Shown here piece by piece: positions 1 through 10,101 of a stretch of DNA of 64,000 nt (positions are counted from its first letter, which is position 1; each line of letters opens with the position of its first letter). Below the pieces are notes generated by a model. The model saw nothing but the letters and a program-made list of their open reading frames with translations, was not told the origin of the DNA and searched no databases. Source of the stretch: Allosphingosinicella indica (GTDB lineage: Bacteria > Pseudomonadota > Alphaproteobacteria > Sphingomonadales > Sphingomonadaceae); assembly GCF_900177405.1 (NCBI RefSeq), contig NZ_LT840185.1, forward strand, positions 2,347,501-2,411,500, given 5' to 3'. A program made the position numbers and the translations under genes.

Positions 1-88
1 GCACCGTGGCGGCATCCAACCTGCACCCGAGCTGCACCACCCGCAGCACCAATTTCGAGGCCGACGCACGACGGGCCGGAGACGCTTC

Positions 89-574
89 ATGAGCATCGCT
101 CATTACATCAAGACGTTCACGCTCTGGGAGTTCGTGAAGGCGCATGCGCTGACGCTGCGCTACTTCTTCAAGCCCAAGGCGACGATCAACTATCCGTACG
201 AGAAGAACCCCATCTCGCCCCGCTTCCGCGGCGAGCATGCGCTGCGCCGTTATCCGAACGGCGAGGAGCGCTGCATCGCGTGCAAGCTGTGCGAGGCGGT
301 GTGCCCGGCGCTTGCCATCACCATCGAGTCCGAACCGCGCGAGGACGGCAGCCGCCGCACGACGCGCTACGACATCGACATGACCAAGTGCATCTACTGC
401 GGTTTCTGCCAAGAAGCCTGCCCGGTCGATGCGATCGTCGAGGGGCCGAACTTCGAATTCTCGACCGAAACGCGCGAGGAGCTGATCTACGACAAGGCCA
501 AGCTTCTAGACAACGGCGACCGCTGGGAGCGCGCGATCGCCGCGAACCTTGCGACCGACGCACCCTACCGTTAA
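89..574 (+). CDS. nuoI: NADH-quinone oxidoreductase subunit I (NuoI)
   Basis: This is the ferredoxin-like subunit of respiratory complex I. It carries two [4Fe-4S] clusters that pass electrons along the peripheral arm toward quinone. Both cluster motifs are visible: Cys62-x2-Cys65-x2-Cys68-x3-Cys72 and Cys101-x2-Cys104-x2-Cys107-x3-Cys111. At 161 residues it has the usual length. It is the first complete gene in the window and is followed by nuoJ-K-L-M-N on the same strand. The 88 bases upstream hold no recognisable end of nuoH, so nuoA-H, if present, lie outside the window. Confidence 0.97.
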   Translation: MSIAHYIKTFTLWEFVKAHALTLRYFFKPKATINYPYEKNPISPRFRGEHALRRYPNGEERCIACKLCEAVCPALAITIESEPREDGSRRTTRYDIDMTKCIYCGFCQEACPVDAIVEGPNFEFSTETREELIYDKAKLLDNGDRWERAIAANLATDAPYR

Positions 575-605
575 GCGCCACGCCAACAGGGGCCCCGCCA
601 GTCAC

Positions 606-1214
606 GTGATTCAAGCCGTCGCCTTCTATCTGTTCGCCACGATCGTCGTGCTGTCGGGCGCGCTGACGATCGCTGCGCGCAACCCCGTGCATAGCGTGCT
701 GTGGCTGATCCTGGCCTTCTTCAACGCCGCCGGGCTGATGTTGATCGTCGGCGCCGAATTCATCGCGATGCTGCTGGTGATCGTCTATGTCGGCGCGGTC
801 GCGGTGCTGTTCCTGTTCGTGGTGATGATGCTCGACGTCGATTTTGCCGAGCTGCGCGCCGGTTTCGCGCGCTACTGGCCGTTTGGAACGGCGCTCGCGT
901 TGGTGTTCCTCGCGGAGCTGGTGCTGGCGCTCGGTGCGTGGAGCGCGGGCGGTGTCCAGATCGCGCCGACAGCTCCGGTCGATCCCAACATGTCCAACAT
1001 CCAGTCGCTCGGGATCCTGCTCTACACGCGCTATCTGTTCGTGTTCGAGGCCGCGGGCCTGATCCTGCTGGTCGCGATGGTCGGCGCGATCGTGCTGACC
1101 CACCGCACGCGGCGCGACAGCCGCCCGCAGAACATCGGCCAGCAGGTCCGCCGCCGCCCGCAGGATGCGGTGCGCAACATCGACCAGCCGGTGGGCGAGG
1201 GGGTGACGCTGTGA
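606..1214 (+). CDS. nuoJ: NADH-quinone oxidoreductase subunit J (NuoJ)
   Basis: This is a membrane subunit of complex I with about five hydrophobic helices. The open frame reaches back to 549, but the family N-terminus ([17 protein letters not shown]) begins at the GTG at 606, so I use that start, giving 202 residues. It lies 31 bases after nuoI. Its TGA overlaps the GTG of nuoK (GTGA), which suggests translational coupling. The last 40 residues after the final helix are arginine-rich and look cytoplasmic. Confidence 0.95.
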   Translation: MIQAVAFYLFATIVVLSGALTIAARNPVHSVLWLILAFFNAAGLMLIVGAEFIAMLLVIVYVGAVAVLFLFVVMMLDVDFAELRAGFARYWPFGTALALVFLAELVLALGAWSAGGVQIAPTAPVDPNMSNIQSLGILLYTRYLFVFEAAGLILLVAMVGAIVLTHRTRRDSRPQNIGQQVRRRPQDAVRNIDQPVGEGVTL

Positions 1215-1516
1215 TCGGTCTCGCCCATTATCTCACCGTCAGCGCGATCCTCTTCGTGCTCGGCGTTTTCGGCATCTTCCTCAACCGGAAGAACATCATC
1301 GTCATCCTGATGGCGATCGAACTGATCCTGCTCGCGGTGAACATCAACTTCGTCGCCTTCTCCGCCTTCCACGGCGACATGGTGGGGCAGGTGTTCGCGA
1401 TGTTCGTGCTGACCGTGGCAGCGGGCGAGGCGGCGATCGGGCTCGCGATCCTCGTCATCTATTTCCGCGGCCGCGGCACGATCGCGGTCGACGACATCAA
1501 TCAGATGAAGGGCTGA
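1211..1516 (+). CDS. nuoK: NADH-quinone oxidoreductase subunit K (NuoK)
   Basis: This is the small complex I membrane subunit, homologous to MrpC. It has three transmembrane helices, and acidic residues lie in the second and third ([26 protein letters not shown]), as expected for proton-channel glutamates. Starting at GTG 1211 it is 101 residues, the typical length. The longer frame from 701 has no NuoJ/NuoK character before this point. It overlaps nuoJ by 4 bases and is followed after 7 bases by nuoL. Confidence 0.95.
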   Translation: MIGLAHYLTVSAILFVLGVFGIFLNRKNIIVILMAIELILLAVNINFVAFSAFHGDMVGQVFAMFVLTVAAGEAAIGLAILVIYFRGRGTIAVDDINQMKG

Positions 1517-1523
1517 CGCGGCC

Positions 1524-3575
1524 GTGATCAAGCTCATCGTCTTCCTGCCCTTGCTGGGCGCGATCATCGCCGGGCTCGGCAATCGCGCGATCGGCAACAC
1601 CGTCGCCAAGGCGGTGACGACCGGGCTTCTGTTCGTCTCCTGCGCTTTGTCGTGGCCGATCTTTCTCGGTTTCATGGCCGGCGGGCAGACCGCCTTCGTC
1701 GAGCCCGTGCTGACCTTCATCCGATCGGGCGACATGGCGGTCGACTGGGCGCTGCGCGTCGATGCGCTGACCGCGGTGATGCTGGTGGTGGTGACCACCG
1801 TCTCGGCGCTCGTCCACCTCTACAGCTGGGGCTATATGGCGGAGGACGACAGCCAGCCGCGCTTCTTCGCCTATCTCTCGCTCTTCACCTTCGCGATGCT
1901 GATGCTGGTGACGGCGGACAATCTCGTCCAGATGTTCTTCGGTTGGGAAGGCGTCGGCCTCGCCTCCTATCTGCTCATCGGCTTCTGGTACAAGAAGCCC
2001 TCGGCCAATGCGGCGGCAATCAAGGCGTTCGTCGTCAACCGCGTCGGCGATTTCGGCTTCAGCCTCGGCATCTTCGGCACCTTCCTGGTGTTCGGCACCG
2101 TTTCGATCCCGGCAATCCTCGAGGCGGCGCCCAGCATGGCGGGCTCGACGATCGGCTTCCTCGGCAACCGCATCGATACGATGACCTTGCTCTGCATCCT
2201 GCTGTTCATCGGCGCGATGGGCAAATCGGCGCAGCTCGGCCTCCACACCTGGCTGCCGGACGCGATGGAGGGGCCGACGCCGGTCTCCGCGCTGATCCAT
2301 GCCGCGACGATGGTGACGGCGGGCGTGTTCATGGTCTGCCGCCTCTCGCCGATGTTCGAGACGAGCGACACGGCGCTTGCGATCGTCACCTTCGTCGGCG
2401 CAGCGACGGCGCTGTTCGCTGCGACGGTCGGGCTGGTGCAGAACGATATCAAGCGGGTGATCGCTTATTCGACCTGCTCGCAGCTCGGCTACATGTTCGT
2501 GGCGGCGGGGGTCGGCGCCTATGGCGCGGCGATGTTCCACCTGTTCACCCACGCCTTCTTCAAGGCGCTGCTGTTCCTCGGCGCGGGCAGCGTGATCCAC
2601 GCGATGCACCACGAGCAGGACATGCGTTTCTACGGCGCACTCCGTAAGGAGATTCCGTTCACCTTCTGGATGATGACGATCGGCACGCTCGCGATCACCG
2701 GCGTGGGCATCTACGGCGTGTTCGGCTTCGCGGGCTTCTATTCCAAGGATGCGATCATCGAGGCCGCATTCGCCAGCTCCAGCCCGGTGGGCGGCTTCGC
2801 CTTCGCGATCACGGTCTTCGCGGCGCTGCTGACCAGCTTCTATTCGTGGCGGCTCGTCTTCCTTACATTCTTCGGCAAGGCGCGTTGGGCTGGCTCGGAG
2901 CATATCCAGCATGCCGTCCACGGCGATCATCACGACCATCCGTCCGACGAACATGCGGGCGACGATCCGCACGCGCACGACGCCGCCGCGCATCAGGTGA
3001 AGACCGGCACCGCCGGCTATCACCCGCATGAAAGCCCGCTGACGATGCTGGTGCCGCTCGGCACGCTCGCCGTCGGCGCGGTGCTCGCCGGCTTCGTCTT
3101 CCACGGCATCTTCATCGATGCGGAAGAGGGCGCCGCCTTCTGGCAGGGCAGCGTCGCCTTCGACACGCACCTGATGCACGCGATGCACGAGGTGCCGATG
3201 TGGGTGAAGCTGTCGGCGACGGCGGCGATGCTGCTCGGCCTGTTCATCGCCTGGGCGATGTACATCCGCAGCAAGGATGCGCCCTCGCGGCTCGCCGCGC
3301 AGTTCGACCAGCTCTACCGCTTCCTGCTCAACAAATGGTATTTCGACGAGCTTTACGGCTTCCTATTCGTGCGCCCGGCGATGGCGCTCGGCCGCATCTT
3401 CTGGACGCGCGGTGACGAGGGGACGATCGACCGGTTCGGCCCCAATGGCATCGCCGCGCTCGCCACCGGCGGCAACCGTCTGCTCGGCCGGTTCCAGACC
3501 GGATATCTCTATACCTATGCGCTGGTGATGCTCTTGGGCCTCGCCGCCGCCGCGACCTGGGCGATGACGCGATGA
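1524..3575 (+). CDS. nuoL: NADH-quinone oxidoreductase subunit L (NuoL)
   Basis: This is the antiporter-like proton-pumping subunit at the distal end of the complex I membrane arm. The conserved Mrp/NuoL core is plain: [18 protein letters not shown], then [27 protein letters not shown]. Translation starts at GTG 1524. It is 683 residues, about 70 longer than the E. coli protein. Part of the excess is a histidine/aspartate-rich hydrophilic insert at about residues 460-502. A C-terminal amphipathic region and last helix follow. The end overlaps nuoM by 4 bases (ATGA). Confidence 0.97.
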   Translation: MIKLIVFLPLLGAIIAGLGNRAIGNTVAKAVTTGLLFVSCALSWPIFLGFMAGGQTAFVEPVLTFIRSGDMAVDWALRVDALTAVMLVVVTTVSALVHLYSWGYMAEDDSQPRFFAYLSLFTFAMLMLVTADNLVQMFFGWEGVGLASYLLIGFWYKKPSANAAAIKAFVVNRVGDFGFSLGIFGTFLVFGTVSIPAILEAAPSMAGSTIGFLGNRIDTMTLLCILLFIGAMGKSAQLGLHTWLPDAMEGPTPVSALIHAATMVTAGVFMVCRLSPMFETSDTALAIVTFVGAATALFAATVGLVQNDIKRVIAYSTCSQLGYMFVAAGVGAYGAAMFHLFTHAFFKALLFLGAGSVIHAMHHEQDMRFYGALRKEIPFTFWMMTIGTLAITGVGIYGVFGFAGFYSKDAIIEAAFASSSPVGGFAFAITVFAALLTSFYSWRLVFLTFFGKARWAGSEHIQHAVHGDHHDHPSDEHAGDDPHAHDAAAHQVKTGTAGYHPHESPLTMLVPLGTLAVGAVLAGFVFHGIFIDAEEGAAFWQGSVAFDTHLMHAMHEVPMWVKLSATAAMLLGLFIAWAMYIRSKDAPSRLAAQFDQLYRFLLNKWYFDELYGFLFVRPAMALGRIFWTRGDEGTIDRFGPNGIAALATGGNRLLGRFQTGYLYTYALVMLLGLAAAATWAMTR

Positions 3576-5119
3576 ACGCGCTCGGATTTCCGATCCTCAG
3601 CATCATGCTGCTGGTGCCGACCGTGGCTGCGGTCGCCTGCCTGTTCCTGGGCGCGAACGGCGCGCGCTGGACGGCGCTGATCGCGACGCTGGCCAATCTC
3701 GCGCTCGGTATCCTGCTCTGGGCCTCCTACGACATCGGCGGGGCGCAGTGGCAGTTCGTCGAGTATAACGACCGGCTGTTCGGCGTCTTCAACTGGGCGC
3801 TGGGTATCGACGGCATCGCGCTGATGCTCACCATGCTCTCGGTCTTCCTGATGCCGATCTGCATCGGCGCGAGCTGGACGGCGATCGACAAGCGCGTGCC
3901 CGAATATATGGCGGCGTTCCTGGTCATCGAGACGCTGATGCTGGGCGTGTTCTTCGCGCAGGACATCTTCCTGTTCTACATCATGTTCGAAGCCGGCCTC
4001 ATCCCGATGTATCTCATCATCGGCATCTGGGGCGGCGCGAACCGGATCTACGCCAGCTACAAATTCTTCCTCTACACCCTGCTCGGATCGGTGCTGATGC
4101 TGGTCGCGATGCTGTGGATGGTGCAGCAATCGGCCACCACCAGCATCCCGGTGCTGCTGGAGTATGATTTCCCGCCCGAAGCGCAGACATGGCTGTGGCT
4201 GGCCTTCTTCGCCTCCTTCGCGGTGAAGCTGCCGATGTGGCCGGTCCATACCTGGCTTCCCGACGCGCACGTCCAGGCGCCGACTGCTGGCTCGGTGATC
4301 CTGGCGGGCGTGCTGTTGAAGCTCGGCGGTTATGGCTTCGTCCGCTTCTCGCTGCCGATGTTCCCGGAGGCCTCGGCGCAGATGTTCTGGCTGGTGATGG
4401 GTCTCAGTCTCGTCGCCATCGTCTACACTTCGCTCGTCGCGCTGGTGCAGAAGGACATGAAGAAGCTGATCGCTTATTCGTCCGTCGCGCACATGGCGTT
4501 CGTCACCATCGGTCTCTTCGCCTTCAATCGGCAGGGTATCGAAGGTGCGCTGGTGGTGATGCTCAGCCACGGCCTCGTCTCGGGCGCCTTGTTCCTCTGC
4601 GTCGGCGTGATCTACGACCGTCTCCATACCCGCGAGATCGATCGCTACGGCGGGCTTTCCGACAACATGCCGGCCTACGCGCTGCTGTTCCTGCTGTTCA
4701 CGATGGCGTCGATCGGCTTGCCGGGCACGTCGGGCTTCGTCGGCGAGTTCCTGGCGCTGGTTGGCGCGTACGAGGCGTCCAGCCTCGTTGCGGTCATCGC
4801 GACTACCGGCATCATCCTCGGCGCCTGCTACATGCTCTATCTTTATCGCCGCATCGCCTATGGCGCGCTCGACAAGCCCGATGTCGCGGCGATGCCCGAT
4901 CTCAACAAGCGCGAGATGGCGATCCTCGCGCCGATCGCCGCGGCCGTCCTTTGGATGGGCGTCTATCCCGAAAGCTTCCTCGCGCCTATGCGCGCCGACG
5001 TCGGCGTGCTGGTCGAGCGGATCGCGCGCGCCAAGCCTGCGGGTGACGGCCAGGCGACCCCCGGAACCGGCGTTCCCGCCGGCGCCGAACACCGCACCGC
5101 CGGCGAAGGGGCGCATTGA
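3572..5119 (+). CDS. nuoM: NADH-quinone oxidoreductase subunit M (NuoM)
   Basis: This is the second antiporter-like proton-translocating subunit of complex I. Family hallmarks include the glutamate helix [21 protein letters not shown] and the lysine/histidine region [20 protein letters not shown]. At 515 residues with about 14 hydrophobic helices it has the standard size. The last 30 or so residues are a Gly/Pro/Ala-rich polar tail without family character. The start overlaps nuoL (ATGA), and the stop TGA shares one base with the nuoN ATG. Confidence 0.97.
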   Translation: MNALGFPILSIMLLVPTVAAVACLFLGANGARWTALIATLANLALGILLWASYDIGGAQWQFVEYNDRLFGVFNWALGIDGIALMLTMLSVFLMPICIGASWTAIDKRVPEYMAAFLVIETLMLGVFFAQDIFLFYIMFEAGLIPMYLIIGIWGGANRIYASYKFFLYTLLGSVLMLVAMLWMVQQSATTSIPVLLEYDFPPEAQTWLWLAFFASFAVKLPMWPVHTWLPDAHVQAPTAGSVILAGVLLKLGGYGFVRFSLPMFPEASAQMFWLVMGLSLVAIVYTSLVALVQKDMKKLIAYSSVAHMAFVTIGLFAFNRQGIEGALVVMLSHGLVSGALFLCVGVIYDRLHTREIDRYGGLSDNMPAYALLFLLFTMASIGLPGTSGFVGEFLALVGAYEASSLVAVIATTGIILGACYMLYLYRRIAYGALDKPDVAAMPDLNKREMAILAPIAAAVLWMGVYPESFLAPMRADVGVLVERIARAKPAGDGQATPGTGVPAGAEHRTAGEGAH

Positions 5120-6564
5120 TGACCATCTGGGAAATCTTCGCCCGCATCGCGCCGGAGCTGATCCTCGCCGTCGGCGCGACCGATCTGCTGCTGCTCGCCG
5201 CCTTCCGCCAGACGCCGGGCGCCTATCGCTTCATCTGCTGGTCTTCGGTCGCGCTGCTCGCGCTCGCGGCGCTGTCGCTGCTCGGCCCGGCCGGCAATGG
5301 CGGCGCACTGTTCGACGGCCAGTATCAGGCCGATCCGTTCGCCGCCTTCGCCAAGGTGCTGATCTTCCTCGCCTCCGCGGTCGCGATCATCGCGGCGCCC
5401 GGCTTCTTCTCGCGCCAGGGCGATCACCGCGGCGAATATCCGGTACTGATCCTGCTCTCCGCGATCGGCATGAGCGTCATGGTTTCGGCCAGCGACCTCC
5501 TGACGCTCTACATCGGGCTCGAGCTGCAGAGCCTCGCCGCTTATGTGCTTGCGTCCTTCCAGCGCCGCGACGTGCGCTCGGCCGAGGCAGGGCTCAAATA
5601 TTTCGTGCTCGGCGCGCTTGCCAGCGGCATCCTGCTCTACGGCATCTCGCTGCTCTACGGCTTTACCGGGACGACACTGTTCTCCGGCATCTCCGAAGCG
5701 GTTGCGGCGGACGGGGTTTCGACCGGCGAGCTGTTCGGGCTGGTGTTCGTCCTCGCCGGACTCGCCTTCAAGGTCTCGGCGGTGCCCTTCCACATGTGGA
5801 CGCCCGACGTCTACGAAGGCGCGCCGACGCCGGTCACCGCCTTCTTCGCCTCGGCACCGAAGGTGGCTGCGATGGCGCTGCTCGTGCGCGTGACGATCGA
5901 CGCGCTTGGCCCGGCGACCGATGCCTGGCGGCAGATCATCATCTTCATGGCGCTCGCCTCCACCATTCTCGGCGGCGTCGCGGCGATCGGTCAGCAGAAT
6001 ATCAAGCGGCTGCTGGCCTATTCATCGATCAACAACATCGGTTTCGCGCTCATCGGCCTCGCCGCCGGGACCCGCGCGGGCGTTGCCGCGGTGCTGTTCT
6101 ACATGGCGATCTACGTGGTGATGACGCTCGGCACCTTCCTGATCGTGCTGCGCATGCGCGATGCCGAGGGGCGGCCGGTGGAGACGATCGCGTCGCTCTC
6201 CGGCCTGTCGCGCAGCCGCCCGGCGCTTGCGGCGGCGATGATGCTGTTCATGTTCTCGATCGCCGGCATCCCGCCGTTGATGGGTTTCTGGCCGAAATTC
6301 TACGTGTTCAACGCGGCGGTCGAGGCGAACCTGACCTGGCTCGCGGCGGTCGGCATCGCCACCTCGGTGATCGGCGCCTTCTATTATCTCAAGATCATCA
6401 AGACGATGTATTTCGACGATCCGGCGCCGGCCTATGGCCCGACGCATGCGCCGGCCGAGACGATGGTGATCGGTGCCGCAGCGCTGTTCGTGTCGCCGCT
6501 CGGCCTGTTCGCGCTGCCTGCGCTCGGCACCGCCTCGCTGATCGCCGCGAGCGCCTTGCTCTGA
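5119..6564 (+). CDS. nuoN: NADH-quinone oxidoreductase subunit N (NuoN)
   Basis: This is the third antiporter-like subunit of complex I. Diagnostic stretches are YIGLELQSLAAYVLASF, PFHMWTPDVYEGAPTPVTAF and the helix-end QNIKRLLAYSSINNIGFALIG. I prefer ATG 5119, which overlaps the nuoM stop as TGATG. A TTG at 5116 would add one residue. The protein has 481 residues, the usual length. It is the last nuo gene and is followed 25 bases later by birA. Confidence 0.96.
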   Translation: MTIWEIFARIAPELILAVGATDLLLLAAFRQTPGAYRFICWSSVALLALAALSLLGPAGNGGALFDGQYQADPFAAFAKVLIFLASAVAIIAAPGFFSRQGDHRGEYPVLILLSAIGMSVMVSASDLLTLYIGLELQSLAAYVLASFQRRDVRSAEAGLKYFVLGALASGILLYGISLLYGFTGTTLFSGISEAVAADGVSTGELFGLVFVLAGLAFKVSAVPFHMWTPDVYEGAPTPVTAFFASAPKVAAMALLVRVTIDALGPATDAWRQIIIFMALASTILGGVAAIGQQNIKRLLAYSSINNIGFALIGLAAGTRAGVAAVLFYMAIYVVMTLGTFLIVLRMRDAEGRPVETIASLSGLSRSRPALAAAMMLFMFSIAGIPPLMGFWPKFYVFNAAVEANLTWLAAVGIATSVIGAFYYLKIIKTMYFDDPAPAYGPTHAPAETMVIGAAALFVSPLGLFALPALGTASLIAASALL

Positions 6565-6589
6565 GCCACATCGGCCCCGGGCCAAGCGC

Positions 6590-7276
6590 ATGATCCGTGT
6601 CGTTGTCGAAACCGCATCGACCAACGACGATGTGCTGGCCGATGCGCGCGATGGTGCGCCGGAAGGACTATGGCTTCGCGCCGACCGGCAGACCGCTGGG
6701 CGGGGACGGCAGGGAAGGGCGTGGCAATCCCCGCCGGGCAATCTCTACGCCAGCACGCTTGTCCGCCTGCAAGCCGGTGATCCGGCCGCCGCGACGCTTG
6801 CGCTGGTCGCCGCCGTCGCGTTGCAGGATGTGACGGCACGCCTTGCACCCGCCGCCGTGATCCGGATCAAGTGGCCCAACGACCTGCTCGCCGATGGCGC
6901 CAAGCTCGCCGGCATCCTGCTGGAACGGGAGGGCGATGCGGTGGTGATCGGCTTCGGCGTCAATCTCGCGCATCACCCGGACGACATTGATCGCTGTGCG
7001 ATAAACTTGGCGGTGCTCGGGGCATCCTGCACGCCCGGTATGGCGGTAGAGTTACTGGCCGAGTGTTTCGCCCGCTGGCTCGCGCGGTGGCGGAACGAGG
7101 GCCTTGCTCCGATCCGCACCGCCTGGCTCGCCGCCGCACACCCCATCGGCACCGCGCTCTCCACAGCCGAAGGCGATGGCCTGTTCGACGGCCTCGAAGC
7201 CGACGGCGCGCTCAGGCTTTGCTTGGCCGACGGCAGCGTCCGTGTCATGCACGCCGGCGACGTCTTCCTCATCTGA
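6590..7276 (+). CDS. birA: Biotin--[acetyl-CoA-carboxylase] ligase (BirA)
   Basis: This enzyme activates biotin with ATP and attaches it to the biotin carboxyl carrier protein. The catalytic core is clear: the biotinyl-AMP loop [11 protein letters not shown], then [22 protein letters not shown]. The protein has 228 residues and begins directly with the ligase domain, so it lacks the N-terminal winged-helix repressor domain of E. coli BirA and should be a group I enzyme without direct DNA-binding control. It sits between nuoN and coaX, 10 bases before coaX. Confidence 0.94.
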   Translation: MIRVVVETASTNDDVLADARDGAPEGLWLRADRQTAGRGRQGRAWQSPPGNLYASTLVRLQAGDPAAATLALVAAVALQDVTARLAPAAVIRIKWPNDLLADGAKLAGILLEREGDAVVIGFGVNLAHHPDDIDRCAINLAVLGASCTPGMAVELLAECFARWLARWRNEGLAPIRTAWLAAAHPIGTALSTAEGDGLFDGLEADGALRLCLADGSVRVMHAGDVFLI

Positions 7277-7286
7277 AAGCCCGCTC

Positions 7287-8069
7287 ATGCTGCTCGCGAT
7301 CGATGCCGGAAACACCAATGTCGTGTTCGCGCTGCTGGACGGCGGGGTAATTCGTGCACGCTGGCGGATCGCGACCGATGCGCGGCGCACGGCGGACGAA
7401 TATGCGGTGTGGCTGCACCAGCTCCTCGCGCTGGAGGGGCTGGATCGTAGCGCGATCGATGCGGTGATCGTCGGCACGGTGGTGCCGCGCGCGCTCCACA
7501 ATCTCCAGGTGCTGGCCAACAAATATTTCGGCGTCGACGCGCTGATCGCCGGCCGTCCGCCGATTGAATGGCCAATCGAGCTCGACGTCGCGGAGCCCGG
7601 TACGGTCGGCGCGGACCGGGTGCTCAACAGCATGGCGGCGCATGCGGCGCACCCGGGCGATCTCATCGTCATCGATTTCGGCACCGCGACCACCTTCGAC
7701 GTCGTCGATTATTCGGGCGCTTACAAAGGCGGCGTGATCGCGCCGGGGATCAACCTCTCGCTCGACGCGCTGGTCGCCGCTGCGGCGCGGCTGCCGCGGA
7801 TCGCCATCGAGGCGCCGGACGGCGATATGTCGGTGATCGGCCGCACCACCGAGGCGCAGATGCATATCGGCATCTTCTGGGGCTATGTCTCGATGATGGA
7901 AGGCATCACGAAGCGGATGAAGGCCGAGATTGGCCGGCCCACCAAGGTGATCTCGACAGGCGGTCTCGCCATCTTGTTCGACAAGCACACCGGCATCTTC
8001 GACGCGGTGGAGCCGGATCTCACCGTCCAGGGTCTGGCCTTGCTCTATGGGGGTCGATCCGCCACTTAG
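7287..8069 (+). CDS. coaX: Type III pantothenate kinase (CoaX)
   Basis: This catalyses the first step of coenzyme A synthesis, ATP-dependent phosphorylation of pantothenate. The acetate/sugar-kinase fold motifs are present: [15 protein letters not shown] at the N-terminus (phosphate 1), [15 protein letters not shown], and [12 protein letters not shown] (phosphate 2). The frame extends upstream to 7104, but the conserved N-terminus [11 protein letters not shown] starts at ATG 7287, giving 260 residues. The gene lies 10 bases downstream of birA. The gap after it carries a dispersed repeat. Confidence 0.95.
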   Translation: MLLAIDAGNTNVVFALLDGGVIRARWRIATDARRTADEYAVWLHQLLALEGLDRSAIDAVIVGTVVPRALHNLQVLANKYFGVDALIAGRPPIEWPIELDVAEPGTVGADRVLNSMAAHAAHPGDLIVIDFGTATTFDVVDYSGAYKGGVIAPGINLSLDALVAAAARLPRIAIEAPDGDMSVIGRTTEAQMHIGIFWGYVSMMEGITKRMKAEIGRPTKVISTGGLAILFDKHTGIFDAVEPDLTVQGLALLYGGRSAT

Positions 8070-8120
8070 ACGCGACGTCGCCATTGTTGGTAAAGCGCCG
8101 CGATCCCGGCACACGCAGGG

Positions 8121-8155
8121 CTGGATTGCTTCGTCGCTCCGCTCCTCGCAATGAC
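8121..8155. repeat. Dispersed REP-like intergenic repeat, single arm
   Basis: The 35 bases here run CTGGATTGCTTCGTCGCTCC then GCTCCTCGCAATGAC. They are almost the reverse complement of 36834-36868 in the same window, differing at only a couple of bases. Repeats of this kind, giving spurious translations such as VIARSGATKQS, are common in intergenic spaces of sphingomonads and other alphaproteobacteria. This copy lies in the coaX–rnj gap, ending about 32 bases before the rnj start. Confidence 0.8.
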
Positions 8156-8186
8156 GAATTTGGCGCGCCCCGAACGAAAGAAACGA

Positions 8187-9824
8187 ATGAAACCCGGCAA
8201 AGAACTTCTCTTCCTCGCGCTCGGCGGATCGGGCGAGATCGGCATGAACGTCAACCTCTACGGCTGCGACGGCAAGTGGCTGATGGTCGACCTAGGGATG
8301 ACCTTCGCCGATCCCGCCTATCCCGGCGTAGAGATCGTGTTGCCGGACCTGGGCTTCATCGAGGAGCGGCGCAAGGACCTCACCGCCATCGTCCTCACCC
8401 ACGGGCATGAGGATCATATCGGGGCGATCCCCTACCTCGCCGCCGATCTCGGCGTGCCGCTCTATGCCACTCGCTTCACCGCCGGGCTGATCGCCGAGAA
8501 ATTGCAGGAGGAAGGGCTGACCGGCCAGGTCGATCTGCGCGTCGTCGGCACCGTCGCGGCCGAGGCGATCGGACCGTTCGGCGTCACCTGGGTGCCGCTC
8601 GCACACTCGATCGCCGAGGCGAACGCGCTGCTGATCGAGACGCCGCACGGCAATGTTTTCCACACCGGCGACTGGAAGATCGATGCCGCGCCGCAGATCG
8701 GCCAACCGGCGAGCGACGAGGAGCTTCGCGCCATCGGCGACAAGGGCATCGCGGCGATGGTCTGCGATTCGACCAATGTGTTCAACGAGAAGGCGTCCGG
8801 CTCCGAAGCGACCGTGCGCGGCGGGATCGAGGAGAGCGTGGCGGCGGCGAAGGGCAGGGTGGTCGTCACCACCTTCGCATCGAACGCTGCACGGCTGCAC
8901 ACCCTGGGCCGCGTTGCGACCGTGACGGGACGCAAGCTTTGCGTGGCAGGGCGCTCGCTCGATCGTATCCTGCGCGTCGCCCGGACGGCTGGCTATCTGC
9001 AGGATTTTCCCGAGACGGTGGATTTCGACACCGCGATGCGGCTGCCGCGGCGCGAGGTTCTGATCGTCGCGACAGGCGGGCAGGGCGAGCAGCGCGCGGC
9101 GCTCGCGCGGATGGCGTTCGACAGCCATCCGATCAAGCTGGAGAAGGGCGATACGGTGATCTTCTCGTCGCGCCAGATACCCGGCAACGAGCTGGCGATC
9201 GGGCGGATCATGAACGCGCTCGCGCGGCTCGACGTCATCACCGTCACCGAGCGGCAGGCGCATGTCCATGTCTCGGGACATCCGGCACGGCCAGAGCTCG
9301 CCGCTCTGTATCACCGCATCCGCCCGCAGTTGCTGATCCCGGTCCATGGCGAGGCGCGGCACCTGCACGAACATGCGCGCTTCGCAGTCGAGGAAGGCAT
9401 TCCGCAGGCCTTCGTCCAGGAGAATGGCGATCTGGTCCGCATTGCGCCGGACGGCCCCAAGAAGCTGGGCGAGCAGCGCGTCGGCCGCCTCGTGCTCGAC
9501 GGCGACGTGATCCTGCCCGCCGACGGGACGACGATGAACGAGCGGCGCAAGGCCTCGGTCAACGGCAGTATCGCCGTCGCAGTGGCGCTGGACAAAGGCC
9601 GCCGCGTCGTCGGCGATGTCGAAGTCGCGTTGTCAGGCTTGCCGGTCGAGGAGGATCGCGAGGATTTTCTGGCGGATGCCCGCGCCGCCGCGAAGGATGC
9701 TGCCAACGGCGGGCCTGCCGACGAGGCGAAGCTGCGCGAAGCGATCCGGCTCGCGGTCCGCCGGCGCGCGACCGACTGGACCGGCAAGAAGCCGCTTGTC
9801 GATGTGCTTTTGATCCGGGTGTGA
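8187..9824 (+). CDS. rnj: Ribonuclease J
   Basis: This is a metallo-beta-lactamase/beta-CASP ribonuclease with 5'-3' exo- and endonucleolytic activity, involved in rRNA maturation and mRNA decay. The zinc-binding motif LTHGHEDHIGAIPY is near residue 75, HTGDWKID follows, and the beta-CASP region carries SGHPARPEL and the late zinc ligand region LIPVHGEARHLHEHA. The frame opens at 8151 inside the intergenic repeat. I choose ATG 8187, where the conserved N-terminus MKPGKELLFLALGGSGEIG begins, giving 545 residues. The DUF1467 gene starts 4 bases after the stop. Confidence 0.95.
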   Translation: MKPGKELLFLALGGSGEIGMNVNLYGCDGKWLMVDLGMTFADPAYPGVEIVLPDLGFIEERRKDLTAIVLTHGHEDHIGAIPYLAADLGVPLYATRFTAGLIAEKLQEEGLTGQVDLRVVGTVAAEAIGPFGVTWVPLAHSIAEANALLIETPHGNVFHTGDWKIDAAPQIGQPASDEELRAIGDKGIAAMVCDSTNVFNEKASGSEATVRGGIEESVAAAKGRVVVTTFASNAARLHTLGRVATVTGRKLCVAGRSLDRILRVARTAGYLQDFPETVDFDTAMRLPRREVLIVATGGQGEQRAALARMAFDSHPIKLEKGDTVIFSSRQIPGNELAIGRIMNALARLDVITVTERQAHVHVSGHPARPELAALYHRIRPQLLIPVHGEARHLHEHARFAVEEGIPQAFVQENGDLVRIAPDGPKKLGEQRVGRLVLDGDVILPADGTTMNERRKASVNGSIAVAVALDKGRRVVGDVEVALSGLPVEEDREDFLADARAAAKDAANGGPADEAKLREAIRLAVRRRATDWTGKKPLVDVLLIRV

Positions 9825-9828
9825 CGAC

Positions 9829-10101
9829 ATGAAGATCGGCTCGATCCTCGCCATCTATGCCCTCTTCTGGGTGATGGGCTTCTTCCTCTGCCTGCCGTTC
9901 GGTGTGCGCACCGACGAGGAGGTGGGCGCGCGCAGCAAGCCCGGTCACGCCGACAGCGCGCCGCACCGCTTCAGCTTCGGCAAGGCGGCACTCCGCGCGA
10001 CGATCCTCTCCGCCGTCGCCTTCGCGCTGTTTTATCTGAACTATCTCTACGGCTGGATCAGCGTCGCCGACATCGACTGGGCCGCGCCGCCGGCGCGTTA
10101 G
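9829..10101 (+). CDS. DUF1467 family small membrane protein
   Basis: This is a 90-residue protein with two predicted transmembrane helices (residues about 5-25 and 60-80) separated by a polar loop. The pattern of an N-terminal ALFWVMGFFLCLPFGVRT followed by a basic-polar loop and a second helix is the DUF1467 signature of alphaproteobacteria. Its function is unknown. It begins 4 bases after rnj and is probably cotranscribed with it. It ends head-to-head in a 4-base overlap with the convergent coiled-coil gene. Confidence 0.85.
   Translation: MKIGSILAIYALFWVMGFFLCLPFGVRTDEEVGARSKPGHADSAPHRFSFGKAALRATILSAVAFALFYLNYLYGWISVADIDWAAPPAR

Noticed and set aside
1-88. Possible 3' end of an upstream gene (frame ending at a TGA that overlaps the nuoI ATG)
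   Set aside because: Thirty open codons without NuoH-like sequence; in GC-rich DNA such a run is not evidence of a gene.
1497-3188. Long open frame antisense to nuoL
   Set aside because: Composition is Arg/His/Asp/Glu-rich without domains, as expected from the reverse of a GC-rich gene. The same applies to antisense frames at 3515-5116, 10494-11930, 42232-43650, 53704-55443 and 59934-62591.
8066-8254. Minus-strand open frame with VIARSGATKQS
   Set aside because: This peptide is a known artefact of the dispersed intergenic repeat, not a protein.
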